In this document: in pieces, positions 17,369 through 25,435 of the stretch
How the letters are laid out: the number at the start of each line of letters is the position of its first letter
Numbering within the stretch: position 1 is the stretch's first letter
Source of the DNA: J029 sp964482495
Lineage (GTDB): Bacteria > Planctomycetota > UBA1135
Direction: 5' to 3'
NCBI GenBank assembly: GCA_964482495.1
Contig: CAYZXS010000015.1
Location: 14,065 to 78,064 of the forward strand
DNA length: 64,000 nt
The notes under the pieces: model-generated
The model's database searches: none
The model's input: only the letters and a program-made list of their open reading frames with translations
Told to the model about the DNA's origin: nothing
Translations under genes and position numbers: made by a program

Positions 17369-17825
17369 GGCTTCCCTTCTCGAGCATCGGCTTCAGCTCC
17401 TCGAAGAATTGCGCGATGTCCTTGAACTCGCGGTAGACCGAGGCGAAGCGGACGTAGGCCACCTGGTCGAGCTTGCGCAGCTCGTCCATGAGCAGCTGGC
17501 CGATGTACTTGCTGCTGACCTCACGGTCGAACATCTCGGCCAGCTGGCGCTCGATCCGGGCCGTGATCTCCTCGACCTCCTCCAGCGCCACGGGGCGCTT
17601 CTCGCAGGCCTTGAGCATGCCCTGAAGGATCTTGGTTCGGTCGAAGGGCACCCGCGAGCCGTCCTTCTTGACCACCCGGAGCGGGGTCTCCTCCATGCGC
17701 TCGTAGGTGGTGAAGCGGCGGCCACAGTCCAGGCACTCCCGGCGGCGGCGGATGGAGTAGCCGTCGGCCGAGGAGCGGGAGTCGATGACCCGGTCGTTGT
17801 CCTGTTTGCAGTAGGGGCAGCGCAC
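17340..17825 (-). CDS. nrdR: Transcriptional repressor NrdR
   Basis: A 161-residue protein with an N-terminal zinc ribbon (C3/C6 and C31/C34, MRCPYC ... CLDC) followed by an ATP-cone from about residue 50 (VVKKDGSRVPFDRTKI). NrdR represses ribonucleotide reductase genes by binding NrdR boxes when loaded with dATP. The start is a GTG at 17825. The 3' end overlaps the ATP-cone/NrdD-like gene. A palindrome matching the NrdR-box core lies 41 bp upstream, which suggests autoregulation. Confidence 0.96.
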   Translation of the reverse strand: MRCPYCKQDNDRVIDSRSSADGYSIRRRRECLDCGRRFTTYERMEETPLRVVKKDGSRVPFDRTKILQGMLKACEKRPVALEEVEEITARIERQLAEMFDREVSSKYIGQLLMDELRKLDQVAYVRFASVYREFKDIAQFFEELKPMLEKGSHGAAADPRP

Positions 17826-17863
17826 CTTTCAGGCCCCTATTCCAAGGGGCATAGACCGTTTTT

Positions 17864-17881
17864 ACCACAAGAACTTGTGCA
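17864..17881 (-). promoter_or_regulatory. Candidate NrdR box upstream of nrdR
   Basis: A perfect inverted repeat CACAAG-AA-CTTGTG (17866-17879) lies in the 80-bp gap before nrdR. It contains the CWA-N4-TWG core of the known NrdR box (CAA-GAAC-TTG). It overlaps a possible TGG-TAAAAA extended -10 on the minus strand, as a repressor site would. Only one box is visible; NrdR sites usually come in pairs a few helical turns apart. Confidence 0.5.
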
Positions 17882-17905
17882 AATTCCACCTCCGACCCAC
17901 CGGGC

Positions 17906-19267
17906 TCATTTGCCGAGGCAGAAGCGGCCGAAGATCTGGTCCAGCAGGTCCTCGGGGGTCAGCTCCCCCACGAGCTCCCCCAAGGGGGCCAAGGCCAGCC
18001 GCAGCTCCTCGGCCACGAGCTCCGCGGGAGCGGCGCTCCGGCGCAGCTCGCCGGCCCGCTGCACTGCTTCCAAGGCCTGGCTCAAGGCCGCCCGGTGCCG
18101 CTCGCCGGCCCCGCGACGGGCCTCCCGCTGGGCCTCCTGCCGCGCCAGCTGGTCCGCCGTCCCGGCCGCGAGCTGCGCCAACCCGCCCCCATCCAACGCC
18201 GAGACCCAGTGCATCGGGCCGAGCCGGGCGGCCGCCGCGACCACGGCCTCGGGCACGGCCCGGGGACGGTCGGCCTTGGTCCACACGACCAGGCGCGGGC
18301 CCTCGGGAGGCGCCTCCGGGAGCTGCGCCGCCGGGTCGCTGGCGTCCAGCAGCAGCCACCAGAGGTCGGCGGAGTCGCCCTGAGCCCGGTCCCGGGCAGC
18401 CTGGTCCCGGGGATCGACCGCGGCGCCCCCCAGGCCCGGACCGTCGGCGAGCCGCCAGGCCTGCTCCTGCCCCGGAGCCTCCCAATCCCCTTCGAGCCGG
18501 TCCCGGGTGGTGCCGGCCTGCTCCGAGACCAGGCCCTCGGCTCCGGTCAGGCGCCGGAACAGGCTGGTCTTGCCGGCGTTCGGGGCCCCAAAAAGGCCGA
18601 TCCGCGGCGCCCCCCCGCCGACCCGCCGCCGGGCCTCGCCGCGCAGCCCGCGCCCGATGGCGGCCTCGGCCCGGTCCAGCAAGGGCTGGATCTCCTCCGG
18701 CAACAGGTCCTGCGAGTCCCCCTCCTCGAAGTCGAGGCTGGCCTCGAGCTCGGTGCGGGCGGCGACCAGGGCATCGCGGGCCTCTTGCAGCGCGGCGCCG
18801 GCGGGCCCCGCCAGCAGGCCCGCGGCCGCGGCGGCGCCGGCGGCGGTGCTGGACTCCACCAGGTCCAGGACGGCCTCCGCCTGGGCCAGGTCGAGTCGGC
18901 CGCGCAGGAAGGCCCGCCGGGTGAACTCGCCCGGCTCGGCCAGCCGGGCGCCGCGCGCCAGCAAGCCCGCCAGCACCGCCTCCACCACCGGCGGCGAGCC
19001 GGGCAGGTGCAGCTCGAGCACGTCCTCGCCGGTCGCCGAACCGGGACCGGGGAAGACCAGGAGCTCGACGCCGACCCGACCGCCGGGGGTCCACTCCAAT
19101 TCGCCGCGCAGGGCGGCCCGGTCCGGCCCCGGCCGCGGGCAGCGCGGCGGCAGCAGCCGGTCCGCGGCCACGATCAGGCCGTCGCCGCTCAGGCGCAGCA
19201 CCGCCCGCGCCGACGGCCCGTACGGGGTCGCCGGCGCGACGATGCAGTCGCTACTTCGAGCTGTCAC
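17906..19267 (-). CDS. mnmE: tRNA modification GTPase MnmE
   Basis: A 453-residue protein with the three MnmE parts: the N-terminal folate-binding domain (starting about SDCIVAPATPYG, with AEPGEFTRRAFLRGRLDLAQAEAV), a helical region, and an inserted Ras-like G domain. The protein ends FGRFCLGK, where the cysteine is the conserved catalytic one. With MnmG it modifies the wobble uridine of certain tRNAs. The G domain is partly unusual: G1 is GAPNAGKTS and G2 GTTRD, but G3 reads DGPGLG rather than DTAGLR and G4 is TKAD rather than NKxD. The GTG start at 19267 overlaps the yidC stop by 17 bp. Confidence 0.95.
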   Translation of the reverse strand: MTARSSDCIVAPATPYGPSARAVLRLSGDGLIVAADRLLPPRCPRPGPDRAALRGELEWTPGGRVGVELLVFPGPGSATGEDVLELHLPGSPPVVEAVLAGLLARGARLAEPGEFTRRAFLRGRLDLAQAEAVLDLVESSTAAGAAAAAGLLAGPAGAALQEARDALVAARTELEASLDFEEGDSQDLLPEEIQPLLDRAEAAIGRGLRGEARRRVGGGAPRIGLFGAPNAGKTSLFRRLTGAEGLVSEQAGTTRDRLEGDWEAPGQEQAWRLADGPGLGGAAVDPRDQAARDRAQGDSADLWWLLLDASDPAAQLPEAPPEGPRLVVWTKADRPRAVPEAVVAAAARLGPMHWVSALDGGGLAQLAAGTADQLARQEAQREARRGAGERHRAALSQALEAVQRAGELRRSAAPAELVAEELRLALAPLGELVGELTPEDLLDQIFGRFCLGK

Positions 19268-21308
19268 CTGGCGCGGCGCCCGACGCGGCGCCCGGAGCGC
19301 CAGGGGTCGGGACCGGCCAGCGCTTCTTGATCACCTTCTGCTCGAAGATGCCCAGGCCGCTCGAGGTGATCATGTAGAGCGACAGCCCGGCCGCGTAGTT
19401 GTAGAGCATCACGCCGAAGAGGATCGGCATGAAGGTCATCATCTTCTGCATCTGCGCCTGCTGCGGGTCGGTCGGCTTCGGCATCGAGCGCTGGTGGAAG
19501 ACCCACAGGAAGACCATGATGATCGGCAGCACGTTCAGGGTCGTGACGCCCGTGAACGGGAAGAAGTCGAGGATCGGCCCCCCGAAGTCGATCAACGCGT
19601 CCGGCCGCGACAGGTCCTCGATCCAGCCGGTGAAGGGCTTCTGGCGCAGCAGGATCGAGCAGCGCAAGGCGGCGAACAGGCCGATGAAGATCGGGAACTG
19701 GAGGAAGATCGGCAGGCAGCCCCCGAGCGGCGGCGACATCTTGTGCTCCTTGTAGAGCTTCATCGTCGCCTCCTGCTTCTTCGCCGGGTCCTTCGCGAAC
19801 TTCTTGTTGATCGCGTCCAGCTGCGGCTTCATCTTCGCCATCTTGGCCTGGTAGAGGGCCATCTTCACCTGCGAGTGGCGGTTGATCGGGAACAGCACCG
19901 TCCGCACCAGCAAGGTCATCAGGATGATGGCGACGCCCCAGTTGCCGACCAGGCTCTGGAACATCCGCAGGATGCCGAGGATCAGCGGCGCGATCCACTC
20001 GGTGAAGAACATCCGGTAGAAGAAGGAGCCGCCGTAGTCGACGTGCTCGATCACGGTCTCGAGCGCCGGGTAACCCTGGGCGAAGACCTTCGGGTCCTTC
20101 GGGCCAAGGTACCACTCGAAGACCTGCGACTCGCGAGCGGCGCCGGGGCCGCCGATGTGCATCTGGAAGTCGCCGCCGATCGAGGTGCGCATCCAGGTGC
20201 CGTTATAGCCCGACAGGCTCAGGTCACGGGCCCGCCGGCTGTACTGCATCAACACCATGTCGACGAAGCTGCGCGTCTGCCCGGACGCGGCGGCCAGCCC
20301 CTCGCGGTCCTCCGCTCCCGTGGCGGGATCGACGAATTCGACCCACCGGGAAAGCACCCCGACCGCGGCCTCCCGGTCCTCCGGCGTGTAGGCTTCGAGC
20401 ATCAGCTCCTCGTAGACCTCGGCGTCGATCACCACCTCGGAGACGGCGGCCTCGAACTCCTTGCGCACCGGGCGGACGGCGCTGAGGAAGTACTTCGAGC
20501 CCTCGAGCACGAAGGCGAAGCGGCCGATCCAGCTAGCGGCGGCGGAGCGGTCCTCAGGCAACTTGCCGCGCGGGTGGAAGATCTCCATGTCCTCCGCCTT
20601 GCCGCCCTCGATCCGGCCGGCCGCGGAGTAGGGGTTGGGGTAGAAGCGGTCGCGCTCGACCAGGACCCCGCCGCCGGTGCTGAGCCGGAAGTGGTGGTAG
20701 CCGGCCTTCTCGATCTCGGCGGTCGGCTCGACGCCGAACTCCAGCTCGACGTGGCGCGCCGCAGCGGCCAGCCGCAGCCGCTTGGTCAGCTTGACGCCGG
20801 TCGGCGTGACCAGCTCGAGGCTGATCTCCTGGCCGCCGTCGGCCGTTCGGCGGACCTCGCTCAGCGCCCAGTCGGCGGAGTCGAGGTCGATCCCGAGGCT
20901 GCCCTTGGGCTCCCACAGCCGCAGGCCGTCGCGGCGGCGGTAGTTGATGCCGGTGGCCTCCTGCTCCGGCCCGGGCGGCCGCGCCACGGGCGCGTTGTAG
21001 AGGATCAGCCAGTCCTCCTCCGCGAGCCGCTCGCCGTCGTCCAGCTCGGCGCCCGCCTCCAAGGAGGAGGTGTAATCCTTCAGCTTGACCTGCAGGCAGC
21101 CGCCGCCGCGCGAGGACCACTTGGTCCAGAGGTGCTCGTTCTCGAGGTAGAAGAATTCCTCTTCGCCGCGCTCCGCGTCGTCGAAGCGCTCCGCCCGCTG
21201 GCCGCCGGCGCCGGTGCCGAGGACCTCCTCGGGGGGCTGGCAGCTCTTGGCGATGAACAGGGCGGCGACGCCCCAGAGGACGAGGGTGAGGATCGTGCGT
21301 AGCTTCAT
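19251..21308 (-). CDS. yidC: Membrane protein insertase YidC
   Basis: A 685-residue insertase of the Gram-negative type. There is one N-terminal membrane helix (MKLRTILTLVLWGVAALFIA), a large periplasmic domain up to about residue 430, then the conserved 60KD-IMP core with five hydrophobic segments. The core includes WGVAIILMTLLVRTVLFPI, the cytoplasmic hairpin with MKPQLDAINKKF and the PLGGCLPIFLQFPIF segment. It inserts inner-membrane proteins with or without SecYEG. The yidC-mnmE order is common near bacterial origins, but rpmH, rnpA and dnaA are not visible here. Twelve bp separate its start from the phosphoesterase stop. Confidence 0.96.
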   Translation of the reverse strand: MKLRTILTLVLWGVAALFIAKSCQPPEEVLGTGAGGQRAERFDDAERGEEEFFYLENEHLWTKWSSRGGGCLQVKLKDYTSSLEAGAELDDGERLAEEDWLILYNAPVARPPGPEQEATGINYRRRDGLRLWEPKGSLGIDLDSADWALSEVRRTADGGQEISLELVTPTGVKLTKRLRLAAAARHVELEFGVEPTAEIEKAGYHHFRLSTGGGVLVERDRFYPNPYSAAGRIEGGKAEDMEIFHPRGKLPEDRSAAASWIGRFAFVLEGSKYFLSAVRPVRKEFEAAVSEVVIDAEVYEELMLEAYTPEDREAAVGVLSRWVEFVDPATGAEDREGLAAASGQTRSFVDMVLMQYSRRARDLSLSGYNGTWMRTSIGGDFQMHIGGPGAARESQVFEWYLGPKDPKVFAQGYPALETVIEHVDYGGSFFYRMFFTEWIAPLILGILRMFQSLVGNWGVAIILMTLLVRTVLFPINRHSQVKMALYQAKMAKMKPQLDAINKKFAKDPAKKQEATMKLYKEHKMSPPLGGCLPIFLQFPIFIGLFAALRCSILLRQKPFTGWIEDLSRPDALIDFGGPILDFFPFTGVTTLNVLPIIMVFLWVFHQRSMPKPTDPQQAQMQKMMTFMPILFGVMLYNYAAGLSLYMITSSGLGIFEQKVIKKRWPVPTPGAPGAASGAAPGDSSK

Positions 21309-21319
21309 CGCGTTCAGGC

Positions 21320-22090
21320 TCAGCGGCCGGCCAGCAGACGCTCCCCGAGGCTGTCGGGCAGCCCCTCGGCGTCGAGGATGCGGCGGCGGGAGGCGGCGAC
21401 GTCGTATTCCAGACGGCGCCAACGGACGGTCTTGCCGTCGTAGAGGACGTAGCAGAGCCGCGGGTCGCCGTCCCGCGGCTGGCCGACCGAGCCGACGTTG
21501 ATCAGGTAGCGCCGGTCGGCTTCGAGTTCCAGGACGTCCTGGTCCTCGGTGGCGCGCACGAAGGGGTCGCCCTCGGCGAACCAGCCCGGGTGGTGGGTGT
21601 GACCGAAGAAGGTCAGCCGGTGGTCGGCGGCGGCGAAATTGGCCGCCAGCTTCTCGGGCGTCTTGCCGAGGCCGGGCATCAGGTACTCGGCCAGCGGGTC
21701 GCGCGGGCTGGCGTGGACCAGCTGGATCTCCTCGTCGCCGTTGCCCGGGTTCACGGCCATCGCCGGCACCAGCTCGCCGAGCCAGTCCCAGATCGGCCAG
21801 TTGCGCTCCTGCTCCGGGTCGAGGGCGCGGCGGCTGAAGTCCACCGCCTGCAGCGCCCGCTCGTTGAAGCCGAAGGCCTCGCGGTCGTCGAGCAGGGCGG
21901 CGTCGTGGTTGCCGAGCAGGCAGACCTGGCAGCGGGCCCGGACCACCTCGACGACTTCACGCGGCGAGGCGCCGTAGCCGATGACGTCGCCGAGGCAGGC
22001 GACGCGGTCCACGCCCATGGCGTCGAGGTCGGCGAAGGCCGTCTCGAGCGCCTCGATGTTGGCGTGCAGGTCCGAGATGAGGGCGATCAA
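21320..22090 (-). CDS. Calcineurin-like metallophosphoesterase (YfcE/MJ0936-type)
   Basis: About 256 residues with the metallophosphoesterase motifs in order: SDLHANIEAL, GDVIGYG, GNHD, and the distal VHASPRD, FGHTHHPGWF and NVGSVGQPRD. This set matches small phosphodiesterases that act on simple substrates; the physiological substrate is unknown. The start is uncertain. A TTG at 22090 places the ISDLH strand at the usual distance, while an in-frame ATG at 22204 would add a low-complexity leader and almost touch the divergent isomerase start at 22207. It lies directly upstream of yidC. Confidence 0.88.
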   Translation of the reverse strand: MIALISDLHANIEALETAFADLDAMGVDRVACLGDVIGYGASPREVVEVVRARCQVCLLGNHDAALLDDREAFGFNERALQAVDFSRRALDPEQERNWPIWDWLGELVPAMAVNPGNGDEEIQLVHASPRDPLAEYLMPGLGKTPEKLAANFAAADHRLTFFGHTHHPGWFAEGDPFVRATEDQDVLELEADRRYLINVGSVGQPRDGDPRLCYVLYDGKTVRWRRLEYDVAASRRRILDAEGLPDSLGERLLAGR

Positions 22091-22128
22091 GGCGGCGTGG
22101 TGGGGTGGCGGACGGGCTTCCAGGGGAG

Positions 22129-22157
22129 TTATCCTGGTCGCCGGAGCGGGGTATCTT
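22129..22157 (+). promoter_or_regulatory. Weak candidate promoter for the peptidyl-prolyl isomerase gene
   Basis: TTATCC (22129-22134) and TATCTT (22152-22157) are 17 bp apart and would start transcription ~43 bp before the ATG at 22207. The -35 match is poor, so this is only a candidate. Confidence 0.25.
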
Positions 22158-22206
22158 CCGCCTCCCCCCGCCTTCGAGCAAGAACCCGCCCGCCACCCGT
22201 CCATCC

Positions 22207-23145
22207 ATGCTCCTCGCCCTCCTCTCCGCCCTCCCTCTGCTCTGCCAGGACCCCGCCGCCCAGGAGCCGCTGCCCGAGGGCGTGATCGCCCGGGTCGGGG
22301 ACACCGACATCCTGCGCCAGGACTACCTGGAATTCCTCTACCTGCGCCTGGGCAAGCGGCCGGTCGAGGAGTACGTCGCCGACCTGCTCGTGGAGCAAGA
22401 GGCGGCCGCCTACGGCATCGTCCTGGAACCGGCCGAGCTCGAGGCGATGGCCGCCGAGCGGGAGAAGACCGAGCGCGAGACCCCCCAGCCCGGCGGCTTC
22501 GAAGAGCGCCTGGAGCGCGAGGGCAAGGACCTGGCCATGTACCGGGCCCTGATCCGCGAGGAGATCAAGCGCGAGTACCTGACCGGCGAGCTGGTGCTGG
22601 CCACCCGGGTCGTCACCGACGAGCGGCTGCAGCAGGAATTCGAGCGCGAGTACGGCCTCGGCGGCCTGAAGCTGAAGGTCCGGCACGTGCTGATCATGCC
22701 CAACGTGCTGCGAGCCGAGCGGATCCGCGCCGGCGCCAAGCCCAACGAGGTCGACCTGCAGGCGCTGAAGGGCGAGGCCCGCCAGCTGGCCGCCGACGCC
22801 CTGAGCCAGCTCCAGGGCGGCGCCGACTTCGCGGCCGTGGCCGCCGCCAGCTCCCATGACCGCGTCACGCGCGAGCAGGGCGGCGAGCTCCAGAACTACA
22901 ACGGCCGGCTCTACGGCCCGGCCTTCCGCGCCGCCGTCGAGAGCATGCAGCCCGGAGACTTGTCGGAGGTCATCGAGACCGGCGCCGGCTTCCACGTCGT
23001 CCAGCTGGTCGACCGGGTCGAGACCTCGCTCGACCAGGTCCGAGACGCCCTGGTGAAGCAGATCCTCGAGGCCGAGCCGAGCTGGCAGGAGCGCAGCGCC
23101 CTGATCCAGGGGCTGCGGGCCAAGGCCAAGATTCAGCTCTGGTAG
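22207..23145 (+). CDS. Secreted peptidyl-prolyl isomerase, SurA/PrsA-like (parvulin type)
   Basis: A 312-residue protein with a short signal peptide (MLLALLSALPLLC before QDPAAQE). A helical chaperone-like N-terminal part follows (residues ~25-155, with VGDTDILRQDYLEFL). A parvulin domain spans ~158-300: KVRHVLIM, the DFAAVAAASSHD strand, GGELQNY and the ETGAGFHVVQLVDR end. It should assist folding of exported or outer-membrane proteins in the periplasm. Its last 13 bases overlap the 3' end of the convergent nadD. Whether the isomerase is active cannot be judged from the sequence alone. Confidence 0.85.
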   Translation: MLLALLSALPLLCQDPAAQEPLPEGVIARVGDTDILRQDYLEFLYLRLGKRPVEEYVADLLVEQEAAAYGIVLEPAELEAMAAEREKTERETPQPGGFEERLEREGKDLAMYRALIREEIKREYLTGELVLATRVVTDERLQQEFEREYGLGGLKLKVRHVLIMPNVLRAERIRAGAKPNEVDLQALKGEARQLAADALSQLQGGADFAAVAAASSHDRVTREQGGELQNYNGRLYGPAFRAAVESMQPGDLSEVIETGAGFHVVQLVDRVETSLDQVRDALVKQILEAEPSWQERSALIQGLRAKAKIQLW

Positions 23146-23702
23146 AGGCCGCGGCGGCGGATCAGCGCCGCCACCGCCTCCGGCAGGGCCGCCGCGCAGT
23201 CCTCGCCGGCCGCCAGGCGTCGCCGCAGGTCGGTGGCCGCCAGGTCCACCATCGGCATCTCGAGCATCTCGCCCGGCGTGCCGGGGCGCAGCGCCTCCCA
23301 GCCTCGGCGCGGGAACCACACCGGCGAGGCCAGCTCGAGGATCCGGTCGGTCCGGCGCCAGGAGCGCCAGTGCTCTTGGGAGTCGCCGCCCAGCACCAGC
23401 AGCAGCTCTGCCGACGGTTCCTCCTCACGGAGCCGCTCGAGGGTGTCGACGGTGTAGGACGGCCCCTCCCGCTCCAGCTCCCAGCGGCACAGCTCCTCGC
23501 CCGGCCGGCCGGCGATGGCCGCCGCGAGCAGGGCGGCGCGGTCCTCGCCCGGGGTCGGTCGCTGGTCCAGCTTGTGCGGCGCTCGCCGCGCCGGCACCCA
23601 CAGCAGCCGCGCCGGCGAACGCTGCGCCTGGACCGCGTCGGCGACCGCAAGGTGACCGCGGTGGACCGGGTCGAAGCTGCCGCCGAAGACCGCGACGCTC
23701 AT
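23133..23702 (-). CDS. nadD: Nicotinate-nucleotide adenylyltransferase
   Basis: A 189-residue nucleotidyltransferase of NAD biosynthesis. It shows the N-terminal VFGGSFDPVHRGHL loop with the HxGH motif, PARRAPHK, and SYTVDTLERLR followed by LVLGGDS. The distal ISSTxxR-type motif is replaced by LAATDLRRRL. The ATG at 23702 overlaps the hisS TGA (ATGA). Pairing with hisS has no metabolic reason that I can see. No rsfS follows, although it often does after nadD in other bacteria. Confidence 0.94.
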   Translation of the reverse strand: MSVAVFGGSFDPVHRGHLAVADAVQAQRSPARLLWVPARRAPHKLDQRPTPGEDRAALLAAAIAGRPGEELCRWELEREGPSYTVDTLERLREEEPSAELLLVLGGDSQEHWRSWRRTDRILELASPVWFPRRGWEALRPGTPGEMLEMPMVDLAATDLRRRLAAGEDCAAALPEAVAALIRRRGLYQS

Positions 23703-25006
23703 GCCAGGAGGTGGAGCTGGACCTGCTCCAGCAGCTCGTCCAGGCCGAGCCGCCGCTCCTCGCGCGCGGCCATGTCCTTGAGCACCGCCTGCGACGCCTC
23801 GCGCTCCTCCGGGCCGATCACCACCACCAGCTTGGCGCCGAGCTTGCCGGCCTCCTTGAACTGGGCCTTGGGCGACTTGCCGCGGAAGTCGAGCTCGACC
23901 CCAGGCACGCCGGCCCGCCGCAGCTGCCCGGCCACCGCCAGCACGGCCTCGCGCTCCTCGTCGCTGATGGCGACGCAGTAGACCTCGGCGCCCAGCTCCG
24001 CGCGCAGGTCGGCCAGCTGATCCTCCGGCGGCAGGCCGAGCTCGGCCAAGGCCAGCTCGGTGGCGGTGAAGCCGATGGCGAAGCCCACCGCGGGGGTCGA
24101 CGGCCCCCCGACCTCCTCGACCAGGCCGTCGTAGCGGCCGCCGCCGCACAAGGCGCTGCGGGCGCCGAGCGGCGGGTAGTGGATCTCGAAGATCGTCCGG
24201 GTGTAGTAGTCCAGGCCGCGGACGATGGTCGGGTCCTCCTTCGGCGCCCGCCCGAGGGCCTCCATGGCGCCCAGGAAGCGCTCGTGGTGCGCGGCCGACT
24301 CCGGCGCCAGCATGCCGCGCAGCGTCGGCGCGCCCTCGTTGAGCCGCTGGCAGCGCTCGACCTTGCAGTCGAGCAGGCGGAAGACGTTGCGCTCGAAGCG
24401 GGCGCGGCAGTCCTCGCAGCGCTCGGCCAGGCTGGGGGCGAAGAAGTCCTTCAGGGCCTCGCGCCAGCGGTCGCGGTCGGCGCCGTCCCCCATGGTGTTG
24501 ACCCGGACCTCGAGCTGGTCGCCGAAGCCCAGCTCCTCGAAGAAGCGCATCGCCAGGTCCACCACCTCGGCGTCCAGGCGCGGGTCCTGGCTGCCGAAGG
24601 CCTCGATCCCGAATTGGGAGAATTGGCGCTCCCGGCCCTTCTGGGGCCGCTCGTAGCGGAACATCGGCCCGACGTAGAACCACTTCTGGAGCGGCGCCCG
24701 GCTCGGGAAGCCGCCCTGGACGTAGGCCCGGGCCGCCCCGGCGGTGCCCTCCGGGCGGAAGGTGTAGGAGCTGGAGGACTCCCCGCGGCCGGCGACGGTG
24801 AACATCTCCTTCTCCACCACGTCGCTGGTCTCGCCCAGCGAGCGGCTGAAAAGTCGCGTTTCCTCCATCAGCGGGCTGCGTATTTCGCTGTACCTCGCGG
24901 AGCGGGACAGCCTCAGGGCGGTCCTCTCCAGGTGCCGGATCAGGACCAGGTCCTCCGGCAGGAGGTCCCGGGTTCCCCGCGGTGCTTGGTAGGCTTCTCT
25001 GGCCAT
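23699..25006 (-). CDS. hisS: Histidyl-tRNA synthetase
   Basis: A 435-residue class II synthetase. The catalytic core shows motif 1 around ARYSEIRSP, motif 2 as FRYERPQKGRERQFSQ, the histidine-specific loops VRGLDYYTRTIFE and LCGGGRYDGL, and motif 3 as AVGFAIGFTATEL. The C-terminal ~95 residues form the anticodon-binding domain (YCVAISDEE ... GVPGVELDFRGKSPKAQFK). Length and order are standard. A CxxC pair with another cysteine (RCEDCRARF ... LLDCKVERC) in the insertion domain suggests a small metal-binding insert, as seen in some bacterial HisRS. Confidence 0.96.
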   Translation of the reverse strand: MAREAYQAPRGTRDLLPEDLVLIRHLERTALRLSRSARYSEIRSPLMEETRLFSRSLGETSDVVEKEMFTVAGRGESSSSYTFRPEGTAGAARAYVQGGFPSRAPLQKWFYVGPMFRYERPQKGRERQFSQFGIEAFGSQDPRLDAEVVDLAMRFFEELGFGDQLEVRVNTMGDGADRDRWREALKDFFAPSLAERCEDCRARFERNVFRLLDCKVERCQRLNEGAPTLRGMLAPESAAHHERFLGAMEALGRAPKEDPTIVRGLDYYTRTIFEIHYPPLGARSALCGGGRYDGLVEEVGGPSTPAVGFAIGFTATELALAELGLPPEDQLADLRAELGAEVYCVAISDEEREAVLAVAGQLRRAGVPGVELDFRGKSPKAQFKEAGKLGAKLVVVIGPEEREASQAVLKDMAAREERRLGLDELLEQVQLHLLA

Positions 25007-25056
25007 GGCGCCGCGTCAGGATAGCTCGGCGCTCTGATTTCCCCCCCGGCGGCCCG

Positions 25057-25085
25057 TTGACGGGCGCGGCCGGCCTTCCTACGCT
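25057..25085 (+). promoter_or_regulatory. Sigma70-like promoter for small lipoprotein gene
   Basis: TTGACG at 25057-25062 and TACGCT at 25080-25085 are separated by exactly 17 bp. Transcription would begin ~52 bp before the ATG at 25145. It is the best consensus-type promoter I see in the window. Confidence 0.6.
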
Positions 25086-25144
25086 CTGCCTCCTGCTTGC
25101 GCCGGGCCCTCCGGCTGCATCCCCCCCGATCGTCCGACGAACCG

Positions 25145-25336
25145 ATGAAGCGAAACCGCCTGTTCGCCGTCTTGGCCATTGCTCTGCTGGCCGTGACCTT
25201 CTCGTCCTGTACTCGTAGTGTTGGCGACGACCTGAGCCAGAAGGGTCAAGTCATCGTTCGGGACTCCAACCACGTCTACGACACCTTCTCGAAGTACTTC
25301 CTGAACCACGATCCGGACGATCCCTACCTGGACTGA
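25145..25336 (+). CDS. Small lipoprotein, 63 residues, unknown function
   Basis: The protein has a lipoprotein signal (MKRNRLFAVLAIALLAV) with a lipobox FSSC at about residue 22. The mature part is about 42 residues, is polar and acidic, and ends in NHDPDDPYLD. It has a consensus-like promoter upstream and a strong intrinsic terminator downstream, so it is a single-gene unit and may be well expressed. The codon use contains more A/T than the neighbours. I do not recognise a family. It could be a structural envelope lipoprotein, but nothing in the sequence shows that directly. Confidence 0.7.
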   Translation: MKRNRLFAVLAIALLAVTFSSCTRSVGDDLSQKGQVIVRDSNHVYDTFSKYFLNHDPDDPYLD

Positions 25337-25352
25337 TCCAGGCTTCGTCCGC

Positions 25353-25395
25353 GGCAGCCTCGCAGCTCCGGCTGCGGGGCTGCCTTTGTTTTTTT
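25353..25395 (+). terminator. Intrinsic terminator after the small lipoprotein gene
   Basis: Arms GGCAGCCTCGCAGC (25353-25366) and GCTGCGGGGCTGCC (25371-25384) pair along 14 positions with one T-G wobble around a TCCG loop. They are followed by TTTG and seven T (25385-25395). Confidence 0.92.
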
Positions 25396-25435
25396 CTGGA
25401 GCGGCTGGCTCGCCCGAGGGCGCTATAACGCCGCC

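Noticed and set aside
13847..17425. Very long plus-strand open frame (over 1100 codons) opposite smc and the NrdD-like gene
   Set aside because: It is antisense to two well-supported genes, has a low-complexity Gly/Ala/Val/Leu composition and no domain. It results from the strong G/C third-position bias.
17833..17850. Hairpin GCCCCT/AGGGGC between mnmE and nrdR as a terminator
   Set aside because: Only 6 bp with no T-run on the minus strand, and it lies at the nrdR ribosome site; it may be incidental.
18507..21302. Long plus-strand open frame opposite mnmE and yidC
   Set aside because: Antisense to genes with clear motifs; the composition is of Arg/Gly/Ala repeats with no recognisable fold.
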